From assembly GCF_963169125.1 (NCBI RefSeq), contig NC_084795.1, positions 131,481,701-131,545,700 on the forward strand: DNA of 64,000 nucleotides. The letters run 5' to 3'. The notes under the pieces were generated by a model. The model worked only from the letters and a program-made list of their open reading frames with translations, ran no database searches and had not been told where the DNA came from. Positions 20,369 to 31,823 of the stretch are shown one piece after another. How positions within the stretch are numbered: the stretch's first letter is position 1; each line of letters starts with the position of its first letter. The translations under genes were made by a program, and so were the position numbers. The stretch is from Humulus lupulus (taxonomy: Eukaryota > Streptophyta > Magnoliopsida > Rosales > Cannabaceae).

Positions 20369-22274
20369 GGAAATTAATCTTTGCATGCATTAATTGCTAT
20401 GTGGGTATAATATGCATTCTTATATTATTGTAATATATTATGAATGGATGAAGGTTTATTTTGATGAATCTTTGTTCTTAAGAGTCGTTAATTATAGGGT
20501 GCTTCGGGTTTAAGAATTGTTCTTATTTTTCTAGATCTAAAAAATGTAAGCCACATGGGGCATAGGATTTTTGGTAATTTTATATTTTGCATTTAAAATT
20601 AAATGCAAAAAGTTTGTAATCCAAAGCCCCAAGCCCCTAGTGCCCTTTCGCACATGCTGCCCCACGACACTTGTGCTTGCCTGGTGTCCCACGCCCTGCG
20701 TCTGCCCACTGGGTGTTCCGAGCCCCTCGCGCGCACCTGCCTAGTGTCCTTCAACCTAGCATGTGTGCCTGTCAGCGCTCCCCAAGAAATCAATGCACAC
20801 ATCCCAATCACAGACCACACCTTCTGTGCACCAACCCAGGCCCAATCGAGCCTCCATGCGCAAACCACCTTTAGGCTTGTCGAACCCTAGTTTCCATATA
20901 ATTAGGCTTTCTCCATAATTAGGGTTTCTCACAAAGCCCGTAAATTTTTTTTTATTTTGAATTCATTATTTAAAGTCCAAATTCAAGTTGGTCCTAATAA
21001 CTTGTTGGGTTTTAAAACTCAATTTAATTATTTTTAAAATTAGTTTAAGATAATTAAAAGTTATTTTAATCAAATTATAATGGATAAAGGTGCAAGTGGA
21101 CCAAGATTACTTTGAATGTCCAAATAATGAAGAAGGTAGATCTTATTTAGGTTTAGATAGTATTTACATTTTTATTGTGAATTTTGCAAGTGCTGTAATT
21201 TTTTCAGAAATAACCAAAACACTAGGCTTTCATTTATTTATATATTGCTTTTATTTCTTTATTTAAATGTTTGAATGTATTAAAAGTGTTTAATAACATT
21301 GTCATGCATTATAACATGTCATTCATATTACCCACACAATATATCTAATTCAAGCATGCATCTCATATCAAGTAGAAACATATTTGAAATTGGAACATCC
21401 TCTTTGATTATATGCATTTAATGAATCATATAATTAATGCAGAACAAAATAGTAAATTGATTTTAAGTGTTAATTTAAAAGACCTATTTAATAATTAATT
21501 TGATTAGATAGAAAATTATATTCTTCATAATTAGAGCATTTATTGACTAGTTATTTTAAGGGTCTATTTAGTGATATGATCAAATCTTGTTTAATGATTA
21601 AATGCTTAATGAGATTAATAATTATTAGAATATCATTTGCTAAATTAATTGGATTAATTTAATTAATTAAAAAGCATAGGATATTTTGAGATATTCTAAA
21701 ATAGTGAGTGTGAGAAATGGAAATAACAATAACTCCTATGGTCTCTATTATTAGTTAACACTGATGTTTCATGGAATGGGCCTTGAGGCGCCTTTGCTTG
21801 CGCCCCCCAAAGGAAGGTTTCTGATTGTGTTATTATTCAAGGTTAACTTCTTGATAAGAATAGGATTGAATGATGTATTTAAAGTTTGATTGACCCTAAG
21901 ACACACTCTTGAGTTGAATCATTAATCTAAAATAATAGGTTACACTAACAAATGTTAACTAGGCTTTCGAGCGAACTAGTTAATCTTGAACAAACTAGCG
22001 GTTGTTCGTAAGTCAAAAGAGAAAATAGTTGATTTTAAGTTTTCACTTATAGATTTGAGAATTGTCTCAAAATTAATTTGAGATTAGTCTGACCTACCCT
22101 AAGGCTTGTCCATTAATTTTCAAATTAATTTATCGCGAAATTAGTAATAATTGTTTTTATGTGTTGTTTAAATTTGTTGCATTCATGCATCATATTTACT
22201 ATTCAAAAAACTTACTCATATTCATAATATGTGCTAAATTCATTTTGTGATATTATTTATTTATTTCAGCAATC
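20369..22274 (+). other. Long leader of the copia element with a GC-rich island
   Basis: About 1.9 kb between PBS and gag, mostly AT-rich. At about 20600-20890 there is a sharply GC-rich block with an accidental-looking 95-codon frame and two near copies of 'cctggtgtcc / cctagtgtcc'. The block has no relation I can name to retroelement proteins and may be a foreign insertion. Confidence 0.45.
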
Positions 22275-22790
22275 ATGTCATCTCCTAAACATACCCATGA
22301 TGTCTTCCTCGAAACTCACACATTTGATCTAAATGATATGCATTCCTGATTTTTGGGAATGATGATTATTCTCAAAACTAAAAAGTTGATGAATGTGGTT
22401 ATTGAAGAGCCCCCATCAGTTCCATCATTTTCACATGGTTATGAAGAACATGAAAAATATAGTGATTGGAGTAAGTCCAATCATTTGGCTCGTAATTGTT
22501 TGCTTTATAGCTTGCCTGACAAAATGATAGGAAAATATATACATATCGAGAAAGCCTATGAAATATGGCACTCGATAATAGACAATGCAGAAGAAGTTTC
22601 TAAGTCTAATTATTTCAAAGAAACGAAGGTAAATATGATTTACATATATTTTTCTGGTGATTATTGTACTCACACATGCCACTGACTATATTTTTGTTCT
22701 TCATCACAGGTTAAGAATCTTTCCACAAAGAGGTTAACTATGCGCCAGATGCTGGATAGAGATGGAGCTTGATTTTAGTTTTATTTGGAA
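22275..22790 (+). pseudogene. Copia gag remnant
   Basis: From ATG 22275 (MSSPKHTHDVF) a stop follows soon, then the frame 22353-22685 carries gag-like residues: EEHEKYSDWSKSNHLARNCL, LPDKMIGKYIHIEKAYEIW and IIDNAEEVSKSNYFKETK. This is the pattern of copia capsid proteins (small-residue spacing around W and 'A.EIW..L'). The zinc knuckle is not seen; the region after 22690 is degenerate. Gag would form the virus-like particle. Confidence 0.65.
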
Positions 22791-22919
22791 TTTTAATTTT
22801 GTTATGAACAATTTAAATTTTTTTGTCTGTTCTTATTTTAGAGATTTTAGATTTCTATCTAGAACAAGAAAACTAACGTTTTAGAAATTTTTTAGTATAT
22901 GATTAGTAATGTGATTATT

Positions 22920-24247
22920 AATTGGGAACTTTATTACTTCTATGTTGCGTGAACAATGTTTTGATATTTCATTCAATAATAATTTGATTGTTATCTTAAA
23001 ATTTGGTATTGAAATATGTCATGCAGAATCCGATGATGGACTGTATAAACTTACGGCAAAAGAGCGATCTGTATACAACTCTGAAATGTTTAAAGTTGCA
23101 AACCCAGAAGAAAAATTTCGACAGTATAACATATCTATGGCATTTTAGATTGGGGTATATTGGTTTTGGTAGAATTAAGAGACTAACAAATGAGGGAACT
23201 TTAAGAGAATTAATTGTTGGTTCTCTTCTAGTCCGTGAATCCTGTCTGGAAGGCAAGAAGACCAAAAGACCTTTCTCTGCAAAAGGTTCAAGGGTGATAT
23301 AACCACTCTAACTCATAAACACTTATGTGTGTGGACCACTTAATGTACAAGCGAGATCAGGGTTTGAATATTTTTCCACCTTCATTGACGATTATTCAAC
23401 ATATGGTTACCTATATTTAATGCAAAATATATCCGAAACTTTTGGAAAGTTTAAATAATTCCAAGCTGAAGCTATAAAGAAATTTGATAAATCACTAAAA
23501 GTTCTTCGATCTGATCGAGGTGGAGAGTACCTGGATTATGAATTCAAGGACCACTTGCGTGAGCATGGAATTCAATCCCAACTCACTACACCTGAAACGC
23601 CACAACAAAATGGTGTTTAGAAAGAAGGAACAAGACATTATTAAACATGGTTACATCAATGATGAGTTACTCATAATTGTAGTGTCATTCTGGGGCTATG
23701 TCATTCAATGTGAAATGTACATATTGAAGGTTGTTCCATCCAAGTCTATCAAAAAGACATCGTTGGAATTATGGAAAGGTACTAAACCTGGTTTACACCA
23801 TTTTTGTACTTGGGGCTGTCCAGCTCACATGCTGAAAAGACTAGAAAGTTGGAATATCGCACTGAATTGTCCATGTTTGTGCGATATTCCAAAGAGACTA
23901 GAGGTGGTATATTTTATAGTCCTAAAGAAAACAAAACATTTATATCAACAAATGCGACTTTTCTTGAAAATGACTATATTAAAAATCAGAAACCTCACAA
24001 TAAGGTTGTACTGGAGGAGATGGTCTCAGATCAAGTAATAAGATCACCAAATGTTCTCATTGAACAACGACAAGAGGAAACCACAAGTTTTAGTCAGAAC
24101 AATAGAGAGCTTCATCATAGTGGGAGGGTTGCTAGACATCCAACTCGTCATGAACATGAAGTTTAGATGCTTGTGTCTGACATAAGCAAAGACGATCCAT
24201 TGACATATAAGGATGCAATTGACAATTCTAACAAAGAAAATGGCAAG
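22920..24247 (+). pseudogene. Copia integrase remnant; RT and RNase H deleted
   Basis: Fragments in several frames: pre-integrase region (23130-23310; LWHFRLGYIGFGRIKRL, CLEGKKTKRPF, where a normal element has a second cysteine and PF.), integrase core (23310-23640; FEYFSTFIDDYSTYGYLY with the first Asp, VLRSDRGGEY with the second Asp, TTPETPQQNGV, where the usual E follows in '..VAERKNR'), and a C-terminal part (23640-24166; PSKSIKKTSLELWKGTKPG, GCPAHM). At 24180-24245 a short SKDDPLTYKDAIDNSNK marks the spot where reverse transcriptase should begin, but the 3' LTR follows at once. About 1.3 kb of coding sequence is therefore deleted. Confidence 0.75.
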
Positions 24248-26455
24248 TGTTGTAAATCGAGCCCTTAAAGAAATTGTAGTGGAAAAATGTTTTAGTGAAA
24301 TAAATAAATAAATAGAATTATGTTGTATATATTTTATGTCCTATATTATTCTTGATAATATTAAGTAAATATCATAAAATTCTTAAGTTCATCTATGTGG
24401 TCTCAATTTCGTATTGGTATGGGAGGATCGAGATTGAGATAATGAACTTAAAACAGTTCGCAGTAAAATAAATTTATGGAATCTTTAGATTAAATACTGC
24501 TAGTACGGTTCACTAGTATTATGAATACTTGTGACCTAGATCTGGGTCACTAGTGTAGTAAGACACTTTAGTGGATGTGCTTTATAAATTGAGAATATAT
24601 AGAAGTAGATCAGATGTGTTTATTGATACTTGCTTAAATACCATTTCGTAGTGTCAATTAAACACATCAATCGATGATCATAGACAAGTTGATCTTAATC
24701 ATGATGATACTATGAACTCTTATGTATGTCATTTGATCTTTTGATTCATGTGTTAGGATTTTGTCAAAATGATCAGGCTAAAAACTATTGTTTTGGGGAT
24801 TCAATGACATATATGGTTGGGGACATAGTATACAGATATGGAATCTATACCTTCTTATAGATTGAATAATGGTTCCCTACTGGGTTGACTCTTGGAACTA
24901 AAAGATTATTGAGCTCAAATTCATAATTAGATTATGAATTAACCTTCACTAGTAAAGCCAATGGTACTCTAGGAACAAGACACAATTTAAAGGGTAAAAC
25001 AATAATTTTATTCCTGCTTAATTATGAACCATTAATAGAGGATTAATTTGTATGTAATTTTAATTTGTATCAATGGACACTTTAAGGTTACTATAAAGTA
25101 CTCAGCAAATGTATGTCTTTAATTACAAGAGAGCAGTCTTATATTTTTAGTGGAATAATCATGAGATTAATAAATTATGGTTATTGGATTAAAGAGATTT
25201 AATCAATGATATACATTTATTAGATCTTGGAATTATAGGTCCATAGGTCCCGAAGGCGGCTCTATCAACACTATTCAGGGGAAGAGTTTAATACAAGGGT
25301 AAAAACTCTGAATGACTTATTTTAGAAGAAATTTGTTCTTTAGATCAAGCATACAATTATATGATCATTGCGGTCAAATAATTAGTTATTAATTTTTTGA
25401 AATAAATTAATTAGAAGTGATTTTTGAAATTACAATTATAATTAATTAATATTAATTTTCTAAAAAAACAAAATATAAGGAATTGAATTTTTAAATTAAT
25501 TATTATTTTGAGTGGGAGAAATAAATATAGTAAGTCAAAATTAGTTTGAATTATTATATTTAATTATTTAATAATAAGGTGATAATGTGAATTTAAATAT
25601 TAGATTTAAATTATAAATTTTGTTAGTTATCTTTTCCTCATAAAGATGCAATCATGTTCATTGATTATTTAAATTATATTTATTAATAATTAAAAAATTA
25701 GAAAAATGGAATATTCCCAATTGTGGGAATATACCACACGCCAAGCACAATCACAGGAACAGTAGGAACAGTGGCTTGTGCGTGTAAAAGGTTTAAATAT
25801 GGATATTTCCTATATTCAAGTTGGTATCAACATTGTCTTAATTATTAAATATATGATAATAAAAGGACAATCATGAAAATTGAATTTTTGAAATTTTGAA
25901 TTATGGTTGTCATGTTTTTCCTTAAAAATATGATATCTTAATTATTGGAATTAATGTTTATTATTTAATTAAATATTTGAAAATTAAAAAAAAAATGGAA
26001 TATTCCAATTATAGGGAATATGCCACACGCCCAAGACAGTCCTAGAACCGTGCTTGTGCGTGCGACACATTAACGATATACCAGATATTAGTTTTTTCAA
26101 TTTTAATCAATTAATTAATAAATCATTTTTTAAAAGGAACAATTTCCTATTTGAATTCCTATGATCTTTATTATCATTATTATTATTATTAGAATAATAA
26201 TATTAAACCTATAAATACTATATGATAGCTTTTAGGTTAAGGTCGGTGTTGTTCATTCTTCTTTGATATTAGAAAATATACGTGATATTCTTCTTCTCCT
26301 TATTCCCTCAAAAGACCTCTAACAAAATATATAGAAAATACTAACATTTTCTATAGCCACAATATGAGATCTCATGTGCCCAAAATTTAAACCTTATTCT
26401 CTATGTGCCCACACACATCTTGAGGTGTAGAGAACATCCTGGAAGGTCTCCAGGT
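24248..26455 (+). repeat. 3' LTR of the copia element, truncated at its 3' end
   Basis: It starts tgttgtaaatcgagccctta, like the fragment at 1215, and is collinear with 17161-20120. It contains a segment present twice about 290 bases apart (aatggaatattcc...gggaatataccacacgcc at 25702 and 25994) that the 5' LTR does not have in this form. It ends near 26455 (gtcttcaaggtg-like catcttgaggtgtagagaacatcc) where the minisatellite takes over; the last ~235 bases of the LTR are missing. Confidence 0.7.
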
Positions 26456-27830
26456 GAGATTCTATAGGCCTGAGGTCCTCCCGGCATGAGGTCCTTCAGA
26501 GCTAAGTTCCTTCGGGCGAGAGGTCCTCCTGGCGAGAGTTCCTTAATGCTTAAAGGCCTGAGGTCCTCCGGGCGAGAAGTCCTCCAAGCTTACAGGGTCG
26601 AGTTCCTCTGGGCGAGAGGTCCTCCATGCCCGAGAACCTCTCGGTGAGAAGTCCTCGAGGTGAGAACTTCTGAGCGAGAGGTCCTCCAAGCTTCTGGGGT
26701 CGAGGTCCTCCGGGCGAGAGGTCCTCTAGGCTTCTGTGGCCGAGGTCCTTCGACCGAGAGGTCCTCCAGGCTTCCATGGATGAGGTCCTCCAGGCGAAAA
26801 GTCCTCCAAGTGAGGTCCTCCAGGCCCGAGGTCGAGGTCCTCCAGGTGAGGGGTCCTCCAAGCCTCTGGGGTCGAGGTCCTTCGGGCAAGAGGTCCACCA
26901 GGTTTTTGGGGCCGAGGTCCTCTGGGCGAGAGGTCCTCCAGGGGAGATCCTCCATGCTCAAGGTCCTCCAGGCGAGAAGTCCTCTAGCTGAGGTCCTCTA
27001 GGCCCGAGTCTAGGTCCTCCGGGCGAAGGGTCCTCCAGGCCTTTGGGGCCAAGGTCCTTCCAGCGAGAGGTCCACCAGGCTTCTGGAGCCGAGGTCCTCC
27101 TAGAGAGAGGTCCTCCAAGGTAGATCCTCCATGCTTGAGGTCCATTAGGCTAGAAGTCCTCTAGGTGAGGTCCTTTAGGCCCGAGGCCGAGGTCCTCCGG
27201 GCGAGACATCCTCTGGGCTCGGGGTCCTTTAGGCCTCAAGGGCCGAGGTCCTCCAGGCGAGGTCTTCCATGCCTGAGGTCCTCCAGGCAAGAAGTCCTTC
27301 AGGTGAGGTCCTCCAGGCCCGAGGTCGAGGTCCTCCGGGCGAGGGGTCCTCCAGGGCTCTGGGGCTGAGGTCCTCTGAGCGAGAGGTCCACCAGGCTTCC
27401 AGGGCCAAAATCCTCCAGGCGAGAGGTCATACAAGGGAGATCCTCCATGCTCGAGGTCCTACAGGCGAGAAGTCCTCCAGGTGAGGTCCTACAGGCCCGA
27501 GGCCGAGGTCCTCCGGGTGAGACATCCTCTGGGCTAAGGGTCCTCCAGGCCTTTAGGGCTGAGGTCCTCCGAACGAGAGGTCCTCCGAGCGAGAAGTCCT
27601 CTATGCTTCCAGGGCCGAGGTCCTCCAGGTGAGAGATCCTCCAAAAGAGAGCTCTTCTAGGCCTGAGGTCCTTTGGGCGAGAGGTCCTCTAGGCGGGGTC
27701 CTTTAGGGCCGAGGTCCTCCGGGCGAAAGGTCCTCCAGGCGAGGTTCACCACGCCCGAGGTCCTCCAAGCCATAGGTCCTCCAGGGCCGAGGTCCTCTAG
27801 GCCTGAGGACTTTTAGGAACCCAGTAGGAG
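26455..27830. repeat. 1.4-kb GC-rich minisatellite (gaggtcctccaggcgag motif)
   Basis: Dozens of degenerate units of about 14-18 bases around gaggtcctcc-(g/a)ggcgag. A higher-order arrangement is visible: the marker agatcctccatgct recurs at about 26944, 27123 and 27438, with a related cttccatgcctgagg at 27264, giving larger blocks of roughly 145-180 bases. Long frames on both strands are by-products. I infer it belongs to the 3' untranslated region of a Tat-type element, where tandem arrays are known, because an LTR-like start follows at 28024. Confidence 0.9.
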
Positions 27831-28023
27831 GAATGCTCCAAAGTAATATCTCCCTTCAGGCATTCCCAAGCGACCCCAGACATGTGGATCTGCTAGCTAC
27901 TGTACATATATGTTTGAAATATTGCTGAATAAAAATGGTTTGGGGAAGCCTATTGCTAGGGTGAATTTCAATGACACCAATGTTTTTTTTCCTTGAGTTC
28001 AACTCTCAATCAAAGCACCAAAA
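27831..28023 (+). other. Spacer between minisatellite and LTR-like start
   Basis: Unique sequence without coding potential, ending in caactctcaatcaaagcaccaaaa immediately before TGTTGACT. Confidence 0.35.
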
Positions 28024-28440
28024 TGTTGACTCGTTTTTTCGTTAACTTGTCCAACACCCAAAGAATAATATTGAGAAGATTTTTGAGAGCTAAATAAAGT
28101 ATAAGAAATGTGTCTAGTGCCCAGAAATAATGAAAAGAGAGTTTTATAGTGGTTCAGACCCAAAACGATGGCCTACATCCACTTAGTCACTGTTATTGAT
28201 CTTGGAAGCCATAGATTACATTTGTATTTAGCTTTTAGCTATTTGGCTCCATTGAAGATGGAGAGAGCTCTCTCTGTGGAAAAAGTGTCACCCCTTTTCT
28301 TTTGGTCCCTACTCCTCTTATTTATATTCAGGAGTTAGGGTAAGTTATTGGGGTTGACCCATTAATGAGACAAAGTAACAAGCGACTAGGCCTTAGGCAT
28401 GATCTTGGCCGACGGGTAGTGAAACTCCAAAAATGAGTAT
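28024..28440 (+). repeat. Start of a Tat-type LTR, fragment
   Basis: TGTTGACTCGTTTTTTCG and the block 'tatagtggttcagacccaaaacgatggcctacatccacttag' match the layout of the solo LTR at 17980 (TGTTGACCGTG..., tagagtggttcagcccc...ctaatccacttag). A TATA-like tatttata is at about 28317. Similarity and recognisable character stop near 28440; the right end is not defined. Confidence 0.5.
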
Positions 28441-29686
28441 AATAATATCAAATATATGTTTTAATAATTTATGACTTAATTTTTCTATATGACAAATTTG
28501 ATTTTTCCATACATTAAATAGGTATTTTCTCATTTATATTTAGGCAGAGATTTTTTACAAAATAATTCAGTAAAAATTATTTTCTAAAAAGTGATCAAAA
28601 TATTTATTAATAGTTGAGAATATATTTGGACTGCTCCAACTTTTATATTTTTATGACTTAGATGTAAAATTTTATGATCTAGAAATGTTATTTTTTTTTA
28701 AGAAATTAGTATTTCACTTTTTGTTATTTATTTTATTTGCCAAGAAAAAGAGGACATTTAAGAATTAATTAGTCATGCCAAATTAATTATTTTACAAGTA
28801 ACTACAAAATTTTGTCACATTTTTAATTGTTAGTAATAAATGGGATTATTATTTTATACAATTAAAGCTAAATAATTATTTTAGTAAATTAAATTTTGTA
28901 ATGAAATTCATGAATGACAATCATATAATTTAAGGGAATAAAATAGTAGTAACAAAATTGGTAAAAATATTTTATGGTTGCTGAATTTTTAAGAAAGTGG
29001 CGATAAAATAAACAAGTAGAGTTTACCAACTTCAAAGCGAGTTTAAAGAACCCTCCCATGTATGCATGTTACATGCAATATTAGTTTTACATTCAAATAT
29101 ACGTTATTAAATTGAATGCATGATTTTTGTTTTGCGAACATTGAGGATTCACTAGTAGAATTGAGATTATTCCTTATGATTTTATATGGGAGTATTGTTT
29201 GCTTAAATGATGGTGCAACTTGTGGCACGTGTGCATGGCCCACGTACACGTGGGGTATGTTTGTTTAGTATGTTTAGTCTTACTTGATATTGAGACGAGT
29301 ATTTGATTATGATTCTATGCTCATTGTGAAGTACCATGCACTTAATTTTGCTTGGACTTGAAATAAGGAAGTTAGCTAGAATTTTTATGAATATTGTTAT
29401 GAAAGGTATTAATGAGCTATTATGTTATGAAAAGTATGAGATGGTCCTAGTTCAGAACGACAAAGGGGAGTTGGAGGAAAGGTTGGAGACTGTTCACGAC
29501 GAGGAAGGTGAGACGATGCTCCTTGAGCTACTACATGCAATCCCAGAGGTGGATGATAGGAGAAAGACTTTAGCAACCGCTCCTGAGTAGTTCCACATTT
29601 TGGAGGATATCTTTACTACAATTCAGGGGATGAGTCAACAGTAGAGGACTAGAGTCCTTTTCAAAATTCCAGAAATTCAGGGGATG
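28441..29686. other. AT-rich stretch, nothing recognised
   Basis: About 1.2 kb with no known gene or element ends. A plus-strand frame of 84 codons (29336-29590; acidic, ELEERLETVHDEEGE) resembles nothing I know. Near 29226-29255 nested CACGTG-type motifs (ggcacgtgtgc, cccacgtacacgtgggg) occur. A 16-base sequence, attcaggggatgagtc, appears at about 29621 and again at 29676, the second time fused to the LTR start. Confidence 0.4.
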
Positions 29687-30130
29687 AGTCCAAGAACTTT
29701 ACTTAGCTAGTTAGTTAGTAGTAGTAATAGTAATAGCTAGTAGTAGTTGTAGTATGTTCATTACTGTGGATTTTGGTTCAAGCCGGGACTTAGTTGGACA
29801 CTCGTAGCAACACTTGTAGATTTTATAAGTTTAACCTATAGTTTAAGAATATTAATTATAACCTAAGGTTTGATTAATATGACTGATTATGGAGGTGATA
29901 TTTATTATACTATAAGGTTTAGATAGACCCAATAAGATAATAACACTTGTCATGTGTATGTTTAATGAGAAATTAAGTATTTTTGAGAAATAGTTTATTA
30001 AGAACGATATTTGAAAATCCTAGAGTTCGCCAGCAGCTTTGAAATCGTTAAAGGACTTAGTCAAGGTTGTTTACTCAATTCAAATTAGGCTGAAAAAGTG
30101 TAATTACGTGTATAATATTTCAGCGTATGC

Positions 30131-30266
30131 CGATATATCGCAGCTCTAGGGGGCGATATATCGCCACACGGGGATACGAAAAACACGTAACTTCGCACGA
30201 CAACTTTGACGAGCCTCGGGAATATTAGTCTAGGCGATATATCGCCTAGCATGGGAGATATATCGG
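30131..30266. promoter_or_regulatory. Cluster of cgatatatcg palindromes in U3
   Basis: The palindrome cgatatatcg or a one-base variant occurs four times (30131, 30154, 30235, 30257), the inner two extended to ggcgatatatcgcc. The cluster lies 180-320 bases upstream of the TATA box and is kept in the LTRs at 13693-13830 and 37943-38080. It could be a protein-binding array; that is inference. Confidence 0.55.
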
Positions 30267-30448
30267 CTGCAGTGCATGATTTTTGAATAATTTTGAAACC
30301 GAGCTCATTTTAATCCTTAACCTCTTGATAAGTCCAGAATCTTTTTGACTGAGTCCTTAGCCTCTACTAAATGATTATTCAAATGTTTTTCAATTAAAAA
30401 GCCATTATTTTATTCAAGCTAAATGAAGATCTTTTCATTCTTGAACTC

Positions 30449-30456
30449 TATAAATA
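30449..30456 (+). promoter_or_regulatory. TATA box of the 5' LTR
   Basis: TATAAATA in gaactctataaataggacc, identical in the other two LTR copies. It should direct transcription from about 30 bases downstream. Confidence 0.65.
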
Positions 30457-30996
30457 GGACCTAGTACCCAACCACTTCTTCATTCGTCAAGCTGAGTTCA
30501 GAGTCTACAAGCTACTAGGTTTACTTTAGAGTGTTAAACACTTGGGTTAGGGTTATAAGCCTTATCATTATAAGCTTACTAAACACTTGGGAAGTAAGGT
30601 TTGTAGTGTATTTCGATTTCGAGGTGTAGTTCGGCCATAGAAGTATTCAAAGGTATTCCTATTCTTAGTTCCTTTCAGTATTGTTTCATTAGTTTTTATA
30701 GTTTTTCTCTACTCAAATTCTAACTCAGTATTCTTTATTCTTGGTTAGGCATCTAACTTCTTTGAAGTTGAGGTTCTTGTTGGTAAGTATCTTTCTCGAT
30801 GGTTTAGTTCATTTTGGAATACTCACCTCTCTATTAATGGTTTTTAGGAGTGTTCCAAAATTCCGACCTTAGTTCTCATCATCCTGGTATTTTGGTAAGG
30901 AAAATAGAATAGTTCTTATGTGATATGTTCTATGTTTATATAAAAGTGTTATGATTATGCTATAGTATGACTTTATGTGTTATGATATATGTATGT

Positions 30997-31165
30997 TTGG
31001 GGCTTATAGTTGTTATATAGCAAACCCTATCACTTTTACGTTTTGGGGCTTAAAGTTGCAATATAGCAAACCCCAAGACTTTTATGTTTTTGGGGCTTAT
31101 AGTTGCTTAACTAGCAAACCTCATTGTAGTCTGAGGCTTATAGTTGCTTAGTTGGAAAACCCCAA
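30997..31165 (+). repeat. Four-copy repeat in the LTR downstream of the TATA box
   Basis: Units 'ggggcttatagttg-...-agcaaacccc' recur about every 41-48 bases, matching the four-copy repeat at 14431-14600. Confidence 0.75.
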
Positions 31166-31673
31166 TAGTCACCATGTAGATGGGTTAGAATTATGATATG
31201 TGTTATAGCATATGATATATGTTCATAGTTTATGTGTATGATTATGTTTCATGCTTGTAGTAGATTTTCCTTGCTGGGCATTAGGCTCATTCCTGTATGT
31301 TTTATATGTGTAGGGAAATAGTTATGGCGGCGGGAGGGTTCTTGGCAGCTTGGGAATGTGTATTGAGGAAGAATGGATTCGGTGGACTACGTGAACGATT
31401 CGAGGATGAAGTTGTTTCTAGTCATTTAAAATTATTCTTTACATGTATTTTCCGCACTTTGTTTTGTAAAGAATTTTAAGATTTAAGTTATGTTCTATTT
31501 TATTTTCAAACAATGGGATTTCATATCCTAAATGAATTTTCATGTATTTAACCTTTGCTTTACAGTTTATAATAAAGTTATGGTTATTTCATTTGTATGT
31601 TTTCTTAAGATTAGTGTCTGTGTATAGTAGTTATTAATGGTCCAAAGTCTAGAATATGTTGGGTCGTTATAGT

Positions 31674-31685
31674 TGGTATTAGAGC
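31674..31685 (+). promoter_or_regulatory. Primer-binding site (initiator tRNA-Met type)
   Basis: tggtattagagc differs from TGGTATCAGAGC at one position and lies two bases after the LTR end. Confidence 0.85.
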
Positions 31686-31823
31686 AATGGTTCAATCGCA
31701 TGAAGTTCTCCTCGATACACACTCTCAAAGCTCCGAATCTGACTGCCAAGTAAGTGTTTAAGTTATAGTTATTATGTTTATATGTATAGCTAACGATTTT
31801 AGTCTTTATGTTTTCAGTTAAGA

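Larger units (their letters stand above)
17161..26455 (+). mobile_element. Ty1/copia element, internally deleted, both LTRs damaged
   Basis: Order: 5' LTR (about 17161-20354, with a 1.3-kb insertion and lacking its first ~150 bases), PBS, leader of about 1.9 kb, gag, integrase, then directly the 3' LTR (24248 onward). Reverse transcriptase and RNase H are missing. The 3' LTR breaks off near 26455, where a minisatellite starts. The two LTRs align by eye over more than 1.5 kb but are clearly diverged, so the element is old. Confidence 0.75.
29687..31671 (+). repeat. 5' LTR of the chromovirus-type element
   Basis: Collinear with 37497-38628 and with the solo LTR 13148-15102. It begins agtccaagaactttac where the others have TGTA(A/G)AGTCC, so the extreme start is lost or altered. 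It ends gttgggtcgttata just before the PBS. U3 holds the cgatatatcg palindromes and TATA box; U5 holds a four-copy repeat (30997-31165). Confidence 0.88.

Noticed and set aside
20603..20890. Possible host gene in the GC-rich block
   Set aside because: Overlapping frames on both strands of similar length, no domain, no splice structure, and a position inside a copia leader.
26550..27632. Pro/Gly/Arg-rich open frames on both strands
   Set aside because: By-products of the GC-rich minisatellite; no start context, splice sites or known motifs.
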